From Thermoplasmata archaeon (lineage in GTDB: Archaea; Thermoplasmatota; Thermoplasmata; Lutacidiplasmatales; UBA184), in NCBI GenBank assembly GCA_030037695.1, contig JASHQF010000037.1, forward strand, positions 1-17,541: a DNA stretch of 17,541 nucleotides, written 5' to 3'. Under the pieces are notes generated by a model, which searched no databases, was not told where the DNA came from, and worked only from the letters and a program-made list of their open reading frames with translations. Below, in pieces: positions 6,634-14,900 of the stretch (the stretch's first letter is position 1; every line of letters begins with the position of its first letter). A program made the translations under genes and the position numbers.

Positions 6634-7764
6634 CTACCAGCGGCCGGTGCCGGGCGAGCCGCCGCCGCAGCCCCCGCTGTGCGTGGTCGTCGTCGAAGGG
6701 GTGAACACGACGCTCACGGTCGCGTTCGCCCCATCGACGGTGACGTTGCCCGAGGCCGGGCTCGGGGTGTACTGCGTGGTCGTCGTGCCCCCGCCGCGAC
6801 CGTTCGGGCCGCCCCCGGCGGTGCCCCACCATCCGCCTCCCTGACGACCGCCGCCGTAGCCGCCGCAACCGCCGTACGCTCCCCAGGTCCCGCCGCTGCC
6901 CCAGCCCGAGCAGTTCCCGCTCGAGCCGACCCCGGGGATGGAGAACCGGTACGTCCCGTTCGTGACCTCGAAGACGATCGCCGATCCGTCCGAGGTACGG
7001 GTCGTGCACCCCCCCCGGACGCCGCAGAGCTCGACCTTCCAGGTCGTGCCGTTCGGCAGGCCCGACTCGGTGAACGTGATCGTGTAGAGGGTGCGCGATG
7101 CCGACGAGGAGCTGAACGACACCGCGATCGACTGGTTCGCCCCGTCGATCGTCACGTTCCCGCTGGACGGGTGGGCGACGTACATCGTCCGACACATCCC
7201 GGCGGCCGAGATCGTGAACGAGTAGGCGCCGTTCGACACCGGGAACGTGACGTTGGTGCCGGTCGTGTTGTTCCAGCGGGCCGGAGCGGTCGCGTTGATG
7301 ACCTTCACCGACCACTCCGTCCCCGCGGGGAGGCCGGTCTCGGTGAACGTGAGCGTGTAGGTCGAGGAGGACGGGGGAAGGGCATACGGGACGAAGTACA
7401 GCTCGAGCGGGACCGCTTCGCCGCTCACCGCGAACGAGCCGTTCGGGGGCGAGGCGACGAACAGGGTGGTCGCGTTCGTGACGTTCGCGACCGCGTAGGA
7501 GTAGCTCCCGTTCGGGACCGTGAAGTTGATCTCGTCGCTCGTGGACGTGTTCGTGATCGTGGCGAGCGTGCTGTTCGTGAGCGTCGCCGACCAGGACTGC
7601 CCGGTCGGGAGCCCCGCCTCGGTGATCGACACGGTGTAGAGCGTCGTCGTCGCCGGAGCGACCGACGGCGCCGTCGCGACGGCCCCCTGGCTCAGCAGAC
7701 CTACCCCCACGACCGCAACGCCACAGGCGACGAGAGCGACCACGATCGATCGAAGAGCGCTCAT
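6634..7764 (-). CDS. Secreted surface protein with 'ESGLPxGTxW' repeats and a Gly-rich insert
   Basis: This 376-residue protein has a signal peptide or N-terminal anchor (about 1-30: MSALRSIVVALVACGVAVVG then VGLLSQGAVA). Three beta-rich repeats of about 80 residues follow. Each opens with YTxxxTExGLPxGxxW (from about 43, 136 and 227), then xFxVxNGxYxF, then a P/S-NGxxxVxG strand. The third repeat is interrupted at about 281-330 by a Gly/Trp/Cys-rich segment before resuming at YTPSPASGNVTVDG. More than ten N-x-S/T sequons suggest heavy glycosylation. There is no C-terminal membrane segment, so release or non-covalent surface attachment is likely. I chose the ATG at 7764 over an in-frame one at 7836 because the signal peptide begins there and the TATA box lies between them. 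Similar repeats occur in Thermoplasmata extracellular proteins; the function is unknown. Confidence 0.8.
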   Translation of the reverse strand: MSALRSIVVALVACGVAVVGVGLLSQGAVATAPSVAPATTTLYTVSITEAGLPTGQSWSATLTNSTLATITNTSTSDEINFTVPNGSYSYAVANVTNATTLFVASPPNGSFAVSGEAVPLELYFVPYALPPSSSTYTLTFTETGLPAGTEWSVKVINATAPARWNNTTGTNVTFPVSNGAYSFTISAAGMCRTMYVAHPSSGNVTIDGANQSIAVSFSSSSASRTLYTITFTESGLPNGTTWKVELCGVRGGCTTRTSDGSAIVFEVTNGTYRFSIPGVGSSGNCSGWGSGGTWGAYGGCGGYGGGRQGGGWWGTAGGGPNGRGGGTTTTQYTPSPASGNVTVDGANATVSVVFTPSTTTTHSGGCGGGSPGTGRW

Positions 7765-7795
7765 CTTCTTCCCCGGCGCCCCCCCCAACCCTCGA

Positions 7796-7805
7796 GTTAT
7801 ATAAC
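7796..7805 (-). promoter_or_regulatory. Palindromic TATA box for the secreted repeat protein
   Basis: GTTATATAAC is a perfect palindrome, the most AT-rich spot in this region, centred 36 nt upstream of the ATG at 7764. It implies a leader of about 10 nt containing GGGGAAGAAG before the ATG. It lies downstream of dcd, so the repeat-protein gene has its own promoter. Confidence 0.75.
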
Positions 7806-7869
7806 AGGGGCCAGGGGAACCCGCCGACGGGGCCACCCCCCCGTGCGGTCGGGGCCCCCCCCGGGCCGG

Positions 7870-8442
7870 TCAGCGCGGGCGGGGGGCCGCCCTCCGGCGT
7901 GCCGCCGACGGGAAGTTGAGGTACATCCGCGACGGGGCCGGGCGGTTCGACACGCGACGGTACTTCGCGGACCGTTTCGAGCCGTAGCTCTGCGCCACGC
8001 GTCCCGCGATCTCGAAGTAGATCAGCTGGCCGACCGGCATCCCCGCGTAAACGCGGAGCGGGAGCTTGACGCTCATCTCGAGCGTCCAGTAGTTGCAGAA
8101 CCCCTCGTCCCCCTTCCCGGCCGTGGAGTGGATGTCGAGCCCGAGACGTCCCACGCTCGACTTGCCCTCCAGGAACGGGACGAAACCGTGCGTCTCCGTG
8201 TACTCCTCCGTCACCCCGAGGTAGAGCTGCCCGGGCAGGAGGACGAACCCGTCGGGGGGGATCCGGAACTCCTGGACCGCGTTCGGTCGGCGGGCATCGA
8301 GGCCGGCGTCCCGGTAGACCGCGAGCGTCGGCCCGAGATGAACGTCGTAGGAGTTGGTGCCGAGGCACGATGGGCGGAACGGGCGGATGACGATCCTTCC
8401 GGCGCGCCGCTCGGCGCGGATCCGCGTATCCGACAGGATCAT
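7870..8442 (-). CDS. dcd: dCTP deaminase (possibly dUMP-forming)
   Basis: It deaminates dCTP to dUTP, feeding thymidylate synthesis; some archaeal members also hydrolyse dUTP to dUMP. The 190-residue protein opens with MILSDTRI and has the family motif FLEGKSSVGRLGLDIHSTAG (90-109), with the Ser/Arg pair that contacts substrate. Next comes GFCNYWTLEMSV (115-125), where E122 aligns with the catalytic Glu. MPVGQLIYFEI (135-145) and SYGSKRSAKY (152-161) are also family-typical. Length fits the trimeric Dcd/dUTPase superfamily. A basic tail (ARRRAAPRPR) ends the protein. Whether it is mono- or bifunctional cannot be decided by eye. The ATG at 8442 is supported by a TATA box about 32 nt upstream, which overlaps the MEMO stop codon. 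Confidence 0.92.
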   Translation of the reverse strand: MILSDTRIRAERRAGRIVIRPFRPSCLGTNSYDVHLGPTLAVYRDAGLDARRPNAVQEFRIPPDGFVLLPGQLYLGVTEEYTETHGFVPFLEGKSSVGRLGLDIHSTAGKGDEGFCNYWTLEMSVKLPLRVYAGMPVGQLIYFEIAGRVAQSYGSKRSAKYRRVSNRPAPSRMYLNFPSAARRRAAPRPR

Positions 8443-8470
8443 CGGGTCGCGCGCGCCGAGCCGCCCCCGC

Positions 8471-8477
8471 TATTTAA
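8471..8477 (-). promoter_or_regulatory. TATA box for dcd, overlapping the MEMO stop codon
   Basis: The minus strand reads TTAAATA, centred about 32 nt before the dcd ATG. Its first bases include the TAA (8476-8474) that ends the MEMO gene, so dcd can be transcribed on its own as well as by read-through. Confidence 0.65.
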
Positions 8478-9319
8478 CCGCCGGCGCGCTCGAGAGCGAC
8501 GGCCGCGTACCCCACGACGTCGCGCATCCGCGCCACCTCCCCCGAGTGCCCCCAGCGCAGGAGCTTCGCCCCGAGCGGCTGGTCCGCCAGCGCGGCGAGC
8601 AGGACGGTCGTGGGGGCGATCCCGCACATCGAGATCCGGTGCTCCGCCACCGTCGTGTAGAGCCGACGGGCGTCGCGGGCGACGATCGCCTCGAGCGCCA
8701 GATGGTCGAGTCGGTCGGCCACCTCGGGAGGGACGAAGTGGGAGAAATCCGTGGAGGCGAGGACGAGCACGTCCCGGCCCTCGATCGCCTGACGCACGAT
8801 CGCCCCGACCTCCTCCAGGAACCCGAGCGGCCCGAAGGCGATCTCGAGCGCCACGAACCGGGGTCCGGGGAGGACGTAGTCCAGGAACGGGAGCTGCACC
8901 TCGATCGAGTGCTCGGCCGCGTGAGCTGCCTCGTCGACCTCGATCGGCGGCTGCTCGAGGGCTCTCACGAGGTCGAGATCGACCGGCACCGGCCCGAGCG
9001 GCGTCCGCCACGGCCGGGCCGAGAGGGACGCCCCTTGGCTGCGCGCGTAGTGGTCGACCCCGAGGACGAGGACGGTCGACGGAGCCCGTTCCGCGGCGAT
9101 GCGGGCGTAGAGGTGGGCCGCGATCTCGCCCGAGTACTCCAGCCCCGCATGCGGGACGACCCCCGCTACGAGCGTACGGGTGGGGGAGCGGTGGCGCGAC
9201 GGGAGCGAGCCCGGGCCACGACGCCCGAGAAAGCACCGTTCGACCTGCCGGGCGAGCGCCGCGCCGTCCGCCTCGTAGAACTGGCCCGCGAACGCCGGAG
9301 GTCGGGGGACGACCGTCAC
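8474..9319 (-). CDS. MEMO1 family protein (AmmeMemoRadiSam protein B type)
   Basis: This 281-residue protein belongs to the MEMO family, related in fold to extradiol ring-cleavage dioxygenases. Signatures are PPAFAGQFYEADG at the start, VVPHAGLEYSG (H57), VLGVDHYA (H90; many homologues have N before this His), AEHSIEVQLPFL (134-145), ASTDFSHF (188-195) and SMCGIAP (C232). The His/His/Cys set would form the metal-binding pocket described for MEMO. In prokaryotes the gene often accompanies an AMMECR1 protein and a radical SAM protein; neither is in this window. The substrate is unknown. The start is a GTG at 9319, four bases after the HIT stop codon, so the two genes are probably one operon. 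Confidence 0.9.
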   Translation of the reverse strand: MTVVPRPPAFAGQFYEADGAALARQVERCFLGRRGPGSLPSRHRSPTRTLVAGVVPHAGLEYSGEIAAHLYARIAAERAPSTVLVLGVDHYARSQGASLSARPWRTPLGPVPVDLDLVRALEQPPIEVDEAAHAAEHSIEVQLPFLDYVLPGPRFVALEIAFGPLGFLEEVGAIVRQAIEGRDVLVLASTDFSHFVPPEVADRLDHLALEAIVARDARRLYTTVAEHRISMCGIAPTTVLLAALADQPLGAKLLRWGHSGEVARMRDVVGYAAVALERAGG

Positions 9320-9323
9320 GACC

Positions 9324-9755
9324 TTACGGCGCCGAGAGGGTCGTGACGAGCTCTTCGGCGTCGCGCACCTTGAGGGGCGCCCGGGAGGCGGCGAGGAACG
9401 GGTTCGGTTCCCCGTAGCGAGGGATGACGTGGAAATGGACGTGGAAGACGATCTGGCCCGCGTTCGCTCCCGCGTTGAGCGCGACGTTGTAGTCCGAGGT
9501 GAGGCGCTCGGCCCGCCGGCAGAGCACGTCGACCGACCTCAGGAGCGTCGCCTGGTCGGGGAACGGGAGGTCGGTGAGCCGGGGCGCGTGACGTTTCGGG
9601 ATGACGAGCAGGTGGCCCCGCGTGAACGGGAAGATGTCGAGGAACGCCATCGTCTCCGTGTCCTCGTAGACGACGTAGGCCGGGGCCCGATGCTGGCCGA
9701 TCTCGCAGAAGATGCAACTCGCGGGAGCGGCAGGCTTGGGGGAGGCGCGGCCCAT
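9324..9755 (-). CDS. HIT family nucleotide hydrolase/transferase
   Basis: This 143-residue histidine-triad protein carries HVHFHVIPR, with the triad at H105, H107 and H109; the middle His is the usual nucleophile. CIFCEI (C14, C17) is the zinc-binding start common in HINT/Fhit-like archaeal proteins, and FTRGHLLVIPKRH (44-56) is the family core. These enzymes hydrolyse nucleoside phosphoramidates or dinucleoside polyphosphates; the exact substrate here cannot be told. It ends four bases before the MEMO start. No convincing TATA box or Shine-Dalgarno is visible upstream of the ATG at 9755; an AT-richer patch (CGTTTTC, 9787-9781) is the only candidate. Confidence 0.92.
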   Translation of the reverse strand: MGRASPKPAAPASCIFCEIGQHRAPAYVVYEDTETMAFLDIFPFTRGHLLVIPKRHAPRLTDLPFPDQATLLRSVDVLCRRAERLTSDYNVALNAGANAGQIVFHVHFHVIPRYGEPNPFLAASRAPLKVRDAEELVTTLSAP

Positions 9756-9833
9756 CGGTCAAGGACGAGAGGGGGTGCAAGAAAACGGTTGTGTGGCAAG
9801 GAGGGTCCACGCAATCGGCACCGTGGGGTGGCG

Positions 9834-10154
9834 CTAGGCTCGCGGCGTGCCCCGTGGGTCCTCCGGAGCTCGCCCGGGCGAGGGCGGGCTCAGTCGCCGA
9901 ATCAGGAGTACGCCGAGGACTGCGAAGGCCGCGACGATCAGGAACCATCCTAGCCCCGGCTGCCATGCGGCGGAACCCCCGGAAGCACAGACCCCATGGA
10001 AGGTGCCGGGCGAGCAGGATCCCCAAAAGCTAGACTCGGGCGAGGGGGCCGCCGTCCACTGCTCCGCCGTCTGGAACCGGCGGAGGAGATCGGCTCGGAG
10101 CACGAGGGGCTGGAGGAGCGCCAGCAACCCCGGCGCCAACCCCGACGCCGACAA
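9834..10154 (-). CDS. Doubtful small membrane protein
   Basis: The frame gives up to 106 residues from a TTG at 10154, or about 89 from a GTG at 10103. I recognise no family. One convincing membrane helix is visible (about 69-85, GWFLIVAAFAVLGVLLI), followed by RR and a Pro/Arg-rich tail, which would place the C-terminus in the cytoplasm. The preceding segment has two Cys (CSPGTFHGVC). A weaker hydrophobic stretch lies near the N-terminus. There is no ATG start, no TATA box and no clear ribosome-binding site, and codon choice is less GC-biased than in the neighbours. It may be a real orphan or chance; it is listed because nothing else occupies this gap. Confidence 0.3.
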   Translation of the reverse strand: MSASGLAPGLLALLQPLVLRADLLRRFQTAEQWTAAPSPESSFWGSCSPGTFHGVCASGGSAAWQPGLGWFLIVAAFAVLGVLLIRRLSPPSPGRAPEDPRGTPRA

Positions 10155-10264
10155 CGCCGCCGAGGTAAGGGCCCGTTCGGTCCTTCGTCCCGGACGGGCG
10201 GCGTCCCGCGGCGATTGCGGTCGTGAGGGCGCGTTCGGGCAGGGACCGGAGGTAAGGCTGCGGC

Positions 10265-10277
10265 CCCCCGAAGGGGG
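10265..10277 (-). terminator. Small GC hairpin after scpB
   Basis: Five C and five G bases around a three-base loop lie 18-30 nt beyond the scpB stop. No T-tract follows, so a role in ending the smc operon transcript is only a guess. Confidence 0.25.
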
Positions 10278-10294
10278 TGAACGACCCTCGCTCC

Positions 10295-10945
10295 TCAGGC
10301 CGCACCGGCGGGCACGGGAGGCAGGGATACCCCGACGGCCGGCGTGGGAGGCGGTGCGGGCTCGATCGGGACATCGCCCGGGAGGGTGAGCCCCGCGGGC
10401 CCGGCAGGCACTTCCGGGGCCGCGGGCGCGGGGACCCCGAGCTTCTGCTCGAGGAACCGGCGGATCTCCTCCGGTCGCCCTGACGGAAGGCCGAAGTACT
10501 CGGCGAACCGGCGGGTCGTCGACAGCTCGAGCGTGGAGGCTTTCGGCTCGGCGCGCACGAGGCCGAGGCCCCGGAGCCGGCCGACCTCCTCGTAGACGGT
10601 CTCGCCCATCATGCGGACGAGGACGCTCTGGAGCACCGGCTGATGGTAGGCGATGAGCGTCAGCGTCTTCACCGTGCGGGGCGCGAGCTCGACCGGCGTC
10701 ACCGCGTGGACGCTCGGGATGTACTGCTCCCGGAGCTGGAGCGCGTAGCGGTCGCCGACGCGTCGGACCTCGAGCGCCGAAGACCGGCCCGCGTACGCCT
10801 CCTCGAGGTCGTGGACGCTCCGCTGGAGCGGCGTGGGATCGTCGCGGCCGAGCGCCGCGGCGATCTCCCTCGCCGAGAGCGGCTTGCCCGCCGCGAACAG
10901 CACAGCCTCGACCTCGGCGGTGAGGTCGTCATGGCGCGCGGTCAC
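10295..10945 (-). CDS. scpB: Segregation and condensation protein B
   Basis: ScpB is the kleisin-interacting winged-helix (kite) subunit of the prokaryotic Smc-ScpAB complex. The 216-residue protein shows DLTAEVEAVLFAAGKPLSAREIAAAL (split here: residues 7-32) as the first winged helix. The second winged helix includes LAPRTVKTLTLIAYHQPV (88-105), RGLGLVRAEP (125-134) and TTRRFAEYFGLPS (143-155), all typical of the family. A Pro/Ala-rich tail (about 172-216) is extra and probably disordered. I chose the GTG at 10945 because it overlaps the scpA stop as GTGA, the same junction type as smc-scpA. The frame is open further upstream, but that part only shadows scpA. Confidence 0.92.
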   Translation of the reverse strand: MTARHDDLTAEVEAVLFAAGKPLSAREIAAALGRDDPTPLQRSVHDLEEAYAGRSSALEVRRVGDRYALQLREQYIPSVHAVTPVELAPRTVKTLTLIAYHQPVLQSVLVRMMGETVYEEVGRLRGLGLVRAEPKASTLELSTTRRFAEYFGLPSGRPEEIRRFLEQKLGVPAPAAPEVPAGPAGLTLPGDVPIEPAPPPTPAVGVSLPPVPAGAA

Positions 10946-11904
10946 GGGGCGGCCTCCCCGGGGGTCGGTCGCACGTCGACCGTTCGGACGACGAGCACGG
11001 GGGAGCTGCCGATCGCCTCCTGGCGGAGCTCGATCGAGCGCTCGCGCGCGAGGAACAGGGTGGCGAGGAACAGCGCGACCAACCGGTCCCGGCCCGAGAG
11101 GGGGTTCCACAGGTCGAGGAGCGGGAACGGCTCCCCGAGCGGTCGGGCCCGGGTCGCTTCCCAGGTATCCTCGAGGTCCCGCTCGGGGATCTCGCCGTGG
11201 ACGAGGACCTCGGGCGGCGCCCGCTGCTCGTCGCGCAGGCGTTCCCGCAGCTCTTGGATCCTCAGCGCCCGCCGGGCGTCCGCCTCCGCCTCGCCGAAGG
11301 CCTTGACGAGCTCCAGGAGCGACACGGGCCGGGTTTCGGGGTGCCGGACCATCTCGTAGAGCGCCGGAGGTTCGGCGGCGTCGAGGACCGCGGTCGTGAC
11401 ATCGAGCGGTTCGGGGACGTCGAGGGCCGGAAGCGCACCGTCGTCGAGCGCGAACCCCTCGTCACTCGAGCCGGCGACCGCCGGGGCCGCCTCCTCCTCC
11501 CGGTGCCGGAGGATCTCCTCCGACTGGAGGTAGAGGATGCTCCAGGCCATGTACAGGAGCCGCCCGGCGATCGCGAAGTTCACCTGGCGCTCCTCGCGGA
11601 CCCTCTGGAGGTAGGCCTCGGTGAACCGACCGAGGTCGATCTCCCACGGGTCGAACTCCTCTTCCATCACGAGCTCGAACAGGAGGGCGGTCGCCTTCTG
11701 GAACGGGTCGGGGATGACGACGTGAACCCCTTCCTTCAGCTTCTCGATCAAGGCGAGGTACCGTTCGAGGAGCGCCGTCCCCCCGTCGGCTTCGCCGAGG
11801 AGCGAGCGGTGGAAGACGAGGTACTGGAGCACCTTCTCGGCTGCCTCCCGGGAGACCGCCGGGGCCGGCCCCTCCGTCGCGAGCAGGCCCTCCGCGTCGG
11901 TCAC
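10942..11904 (-). CDS. scpA: Segregation and condensation protein A (kleisin)
   Basis: ScpA bridges the Smc head domains and recruits ScpB. The 320-residue protein has the kleisin N-terminal region, including PDPFQKATALLFELVMEEEF (residues 65-84), DPWEIDLGRFTEAYLQRV (85-102) and a helix ending LYMAWSILYLQSEEIL (117-132). Then comes a long acidic and Pro-rich linker (about 136-190). The C-terminal winged helix (about 260-310) reads DRLVALFLATLFLARERSIE, followed by LRQEAIGSSPVLVV. A prefix of about 60 residues with VLQYLVFHRSLL precedes the usual kleisin start. The start is a GTG at 11904 that overlaps the smc TGA as GTGA, and the end overlaps scpB in the same way. Translation coupling would keep the subunits in proportion. 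Confidence 0.92.
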   Translation of the reverse strand: MTDAEGLLATEGPAPAVSREAAEKVLQYLVFHRSLLGEADGGTALLERYLALIEKLKEGVHVVIPDPFQKATALLFELVMEEEFDPWEIDLGRFTEAYLQRVREERQVNFAIAGRLLYMAWSILYLQSEEILRHREEEAAPAVAGSSDEGFALDDGALPALDVPEPLDVTTAVLDAAEPPALYEMVRHPETRPVSLLELVKAFGEAEADARRALRIQELRERLRDEQRAPPEVLVHGEIPERDLEDTWEATRARPLGEPFPLLDLWNPLSGRDRLVALFLATLFLARERSIELRQEAIGSSPVLVVRTVDVRPTPGEAAP

Positions 11905-14900
11905 TGGGCCTCCATCGGACGGGCGGGCTCGGGCGCGGCCGCGTTGTCGCGGCTCTCCACGTCCTGGATCTCGTCGAGGGTGAGCCCGACGACGCGGGAG
12001 CAGCCGTCGCCCCGCATCGTCACCCCGTAGAGCTGGTGGGAGAACTTGAGCGTCACCTTGCGCAGCGAGATCACGATGAACTGGGCCCGCTCGGCGTTGC
12101 GCCGGAGCATCCTCCCGACATACTCCGCGTTGAGGCCGTCGAGCGACATGTCGACCTCGTCAAAGACGTAGAGCGGGCTCGGATCGTACCGCTGGAGGGC
12201 GAAGATGAACGCCAGGCTGGCGAGCGACTTCTCCCCGCCCGAGAGCTGCTCCAGCCGCGCGACGGTCTTGCCGACGGGGCGGGCGCGGATGAGGAGTCCC
12301 CCGGCGAGCGGGTCGGCCGCGTTCTCCAGCACGATCTCCCCTTCGCCCCCCGCGGAGAGCTCGCCGTAGATCGCGTGGAAGTTCGCGTTGACCTGGGCGA
12401 CGACGTCGACGATCTTCTCGCGTTTCTTCGTCTCGATCTCCGCGACGAGCCCGGTGAGCTCGGTCTTCTCGGAGGTGAGGCGCTGGTCCTCGGTCGAGAA
12501 CTCGTCGAGGCGCGCCTTCTCGGCGTCGTATTCCTCGATCGCGCGCTGGTTGACGTCCCCCATCCCGGCGAGCTGCTGCTCGACCGTGGTGAGACGGCGG
12601 CGCAGCTCGTCCGCCGACATCGGCTTCTCGTCCGGCTCGGGGTTCGGGTACTGGCGCAACGCCTCCTCGAACTCCCGGAGCCGCGCCTCCGCCGCGGCCG
12701 CGCGGGCCTCCTCCTGGAGGAGGATCCCCTGGCGGGACTGCAGGTTCGCCTCGACCTTGGCGAGCTCGGCGGTCACGCCGAGGCGCTCCTGGTCGAGCCC
12801 CCGCTTCCTCTCGGTCTGGGCCTTGGCGGCTTCGCTCTGCTTCGCTTCGACCGAACGCAGGGCGCTCAACGCCTCGACCGCGGCGCGCACCGTCTTCTCC
12901 GTGGTGGCGATCTCCTTGCGTTTCGCGCCGAGCTCGCCCTGGAGGCGCTCGAGCTCCGCGCGATGGGAGGCGATCTGGCCGGCGAGCGCGGCGGCCGACG
13001 CCCGGATCGACTCGAGGCGGCCGGTCGTCTGGACCCGGCCCTCCTGGGTCTTCTGCGACGCTTCCCGGAGCGATTTCAGGCGCGCCGAGAGCGCCTGCGG
13101 CAACTGACCGAGGTACTCTTCCTGGGCCTTGGCGAGGGCGGCCTTGCCGTCGGCCAGCTCCCGCGCCCGGCGCTCGAGGGCCGCGGTCGCGTCCGCGAGG
13201 GCCTTCTCGGCGACCCCTTGCTCCTTCTCGCAGGTCGCGAGCCGGTCCCGGACCGCCTTGAGGCGGTCGGACGCGGCCCGCAGGTCCTTTTCCAGGATCT
13301 CCCGCGTCGAAGCGTGCGCCTGGTCCCGGATCGAGCGCGTCGCGAGCTCCTCGGCGACGCCGCGGATCTTCTCGGCGACGCTGGCGAGCTCCGTTCGGGC
13401 CGCCGTCTCCGCGCCGCTCTTCGCGCGGAGCTCGTCGCCGAGCCGTTTCAGCTCGGTCGCGCTGTCGGAGCCGCGCCCCTGGCTGGAAGGATCGAGATAC
13501 CCGCCCGAGATCGCTCCGGTGGCGTCGATGAGGTCGCCGCCGACCGTCACGAGCCGGACCCCGCCCATCTGGGCCCGGGCCTGGGCGAGGTCCTGCATCA
13601 CGACCGTCTCGCCGAACGCGTACCAGAACGCGGGCCGGAGCGGCTCCTCGAACGAAACGAGGTCGATCGCGAACCCGAGCGATCCGGGCCCCTTCGCGAC
13701 GACGAGCGCCTTGCCGTGGGGGCGGCCCGCGAGCATGCGGTTGAGGGGAAGGAACGTCGCCCGCCCGCGCTTCTCCTCACGGAGGAGGCGGATGCAGTCC
13801 TCGGCGACCTGGTCGGTCTCGACGACGAGCGCCTGGAACCGGGGCCCGCCCGCGACCTGCAGCGCGGTCCGGTGCTTCGGGTCGTACGTCGCCAGCTCCT
13901 CGACGGTCCCCTTGATGCCGGCGATCTTGCCGAGGTTCCGCTGCGACAGCAGGAAATCGACCGCCGCGAGGGCGCCGGGGCGGGCGCCCGACTCGGTCCG
14001 CGCCTTGAGACGCGCGTCGAGCTGGACGTAGCGCCGGTTGAGCTCGCCGACCTCGGTCCGGAGGCGCTCGGCCTCCTCGCCGAGGGATTTTTCCTTGCCC
14101 TTGAGGGCGACGAGCTTCATCTGGAGGTCGCCGGTCGGGACCCCGCCCGAGCGACCTGGCGTAGTCTCCTTGCGCCGCAGTTCGAGATCCTGGACCTCGA
14201 CCTCCCGTTCGCGCAGGTCCTCCTCGCACTGCGCCCTCGCCCGCTCGGCGGACTGCAGGCGCGCGCTGGCCTCTTCTCGGGACGCTACGGCGGCCTGCCA
14301 GGCCTTCTGTGCGGCGTCCTGTTCGCGCGTAAGCTCGAGCTGGCGCTTTCGGGCGCCCGCGAAACGGTCGGAGGACTTCCCGGGGCCGCTCGTCGCGGTG
14401 TCGAGCTCCGACGCCTCCTTGGCCGCGCGTTCGTCCAAGCGGGCCAGTTCGGCCGCCGCTTCCTTCTCCTCCGTCTCGAACTTTGCCTTCTCGGCGGTCT
14501 CGGTGCGGAGCGTCGCCGTGAGCCCTTCGAGCTCGGCGGTGAGGGCGGCGACGGCCTCCTGGAGGTTCCCCAGGTTCTGCTCGGCCCGGGCGTGGGCGAG
14601 CTTCTTCTCGTCCAGCTCGGACTTGAAGCGGGCCGCGGCCTCGCCGCCGGCCTCGGCAATCTCCTTCTCCAGGCGGTCGATCGAGGCGGTGAGCTCGGCC
14701 TGGTGCGCCGCGAGGCGCTGGCGCTCCACGTCGAGGGCCCCGATCTCGGTCCGGGCGCGGTCGACCTGGGCGCGGCAGCTCGTGAGCTCCTGCTCGGCGA
14801 CGCGGTGGCCCGCGCGGGCGAGCCGTGCCTCCGTGCGTCGCTTGTCCTCGACCAGTTGCTTGTACTGGATCGCCTGGAGGCGCTGGCTCTCGAGCGTCGC

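Larger units (their letters stand above)
9756..10294. other. Gene-poor 540-bp interval between scpB and the HIT gene
   Basis: Apart from the doubtful membrane ORF, I see no recognised gene here. It contains a GC hairpin just after scpB and two copies of GAGGTAAGG (10162-10170 and 10249-10257). I looked for tRNA, SRP RNA and RNase P RNA landmarks on both strands and did not find them. Confidence 0.5.

Noticed and set aside
7765..7836. Longer start (ATG at 7836) for the secreted repeat protein
   Set aside because: The palindromic TATA box lies inside this extension and the signal peptide begins at the ATG at 7764.
9847..10389. Plus-strand 180-codon frame between the HIT gene and scpB
   Set aside because: Arg/Pro/Ser-rich, overlaps the 3' end of scpB antisense and has no start signal or motif.
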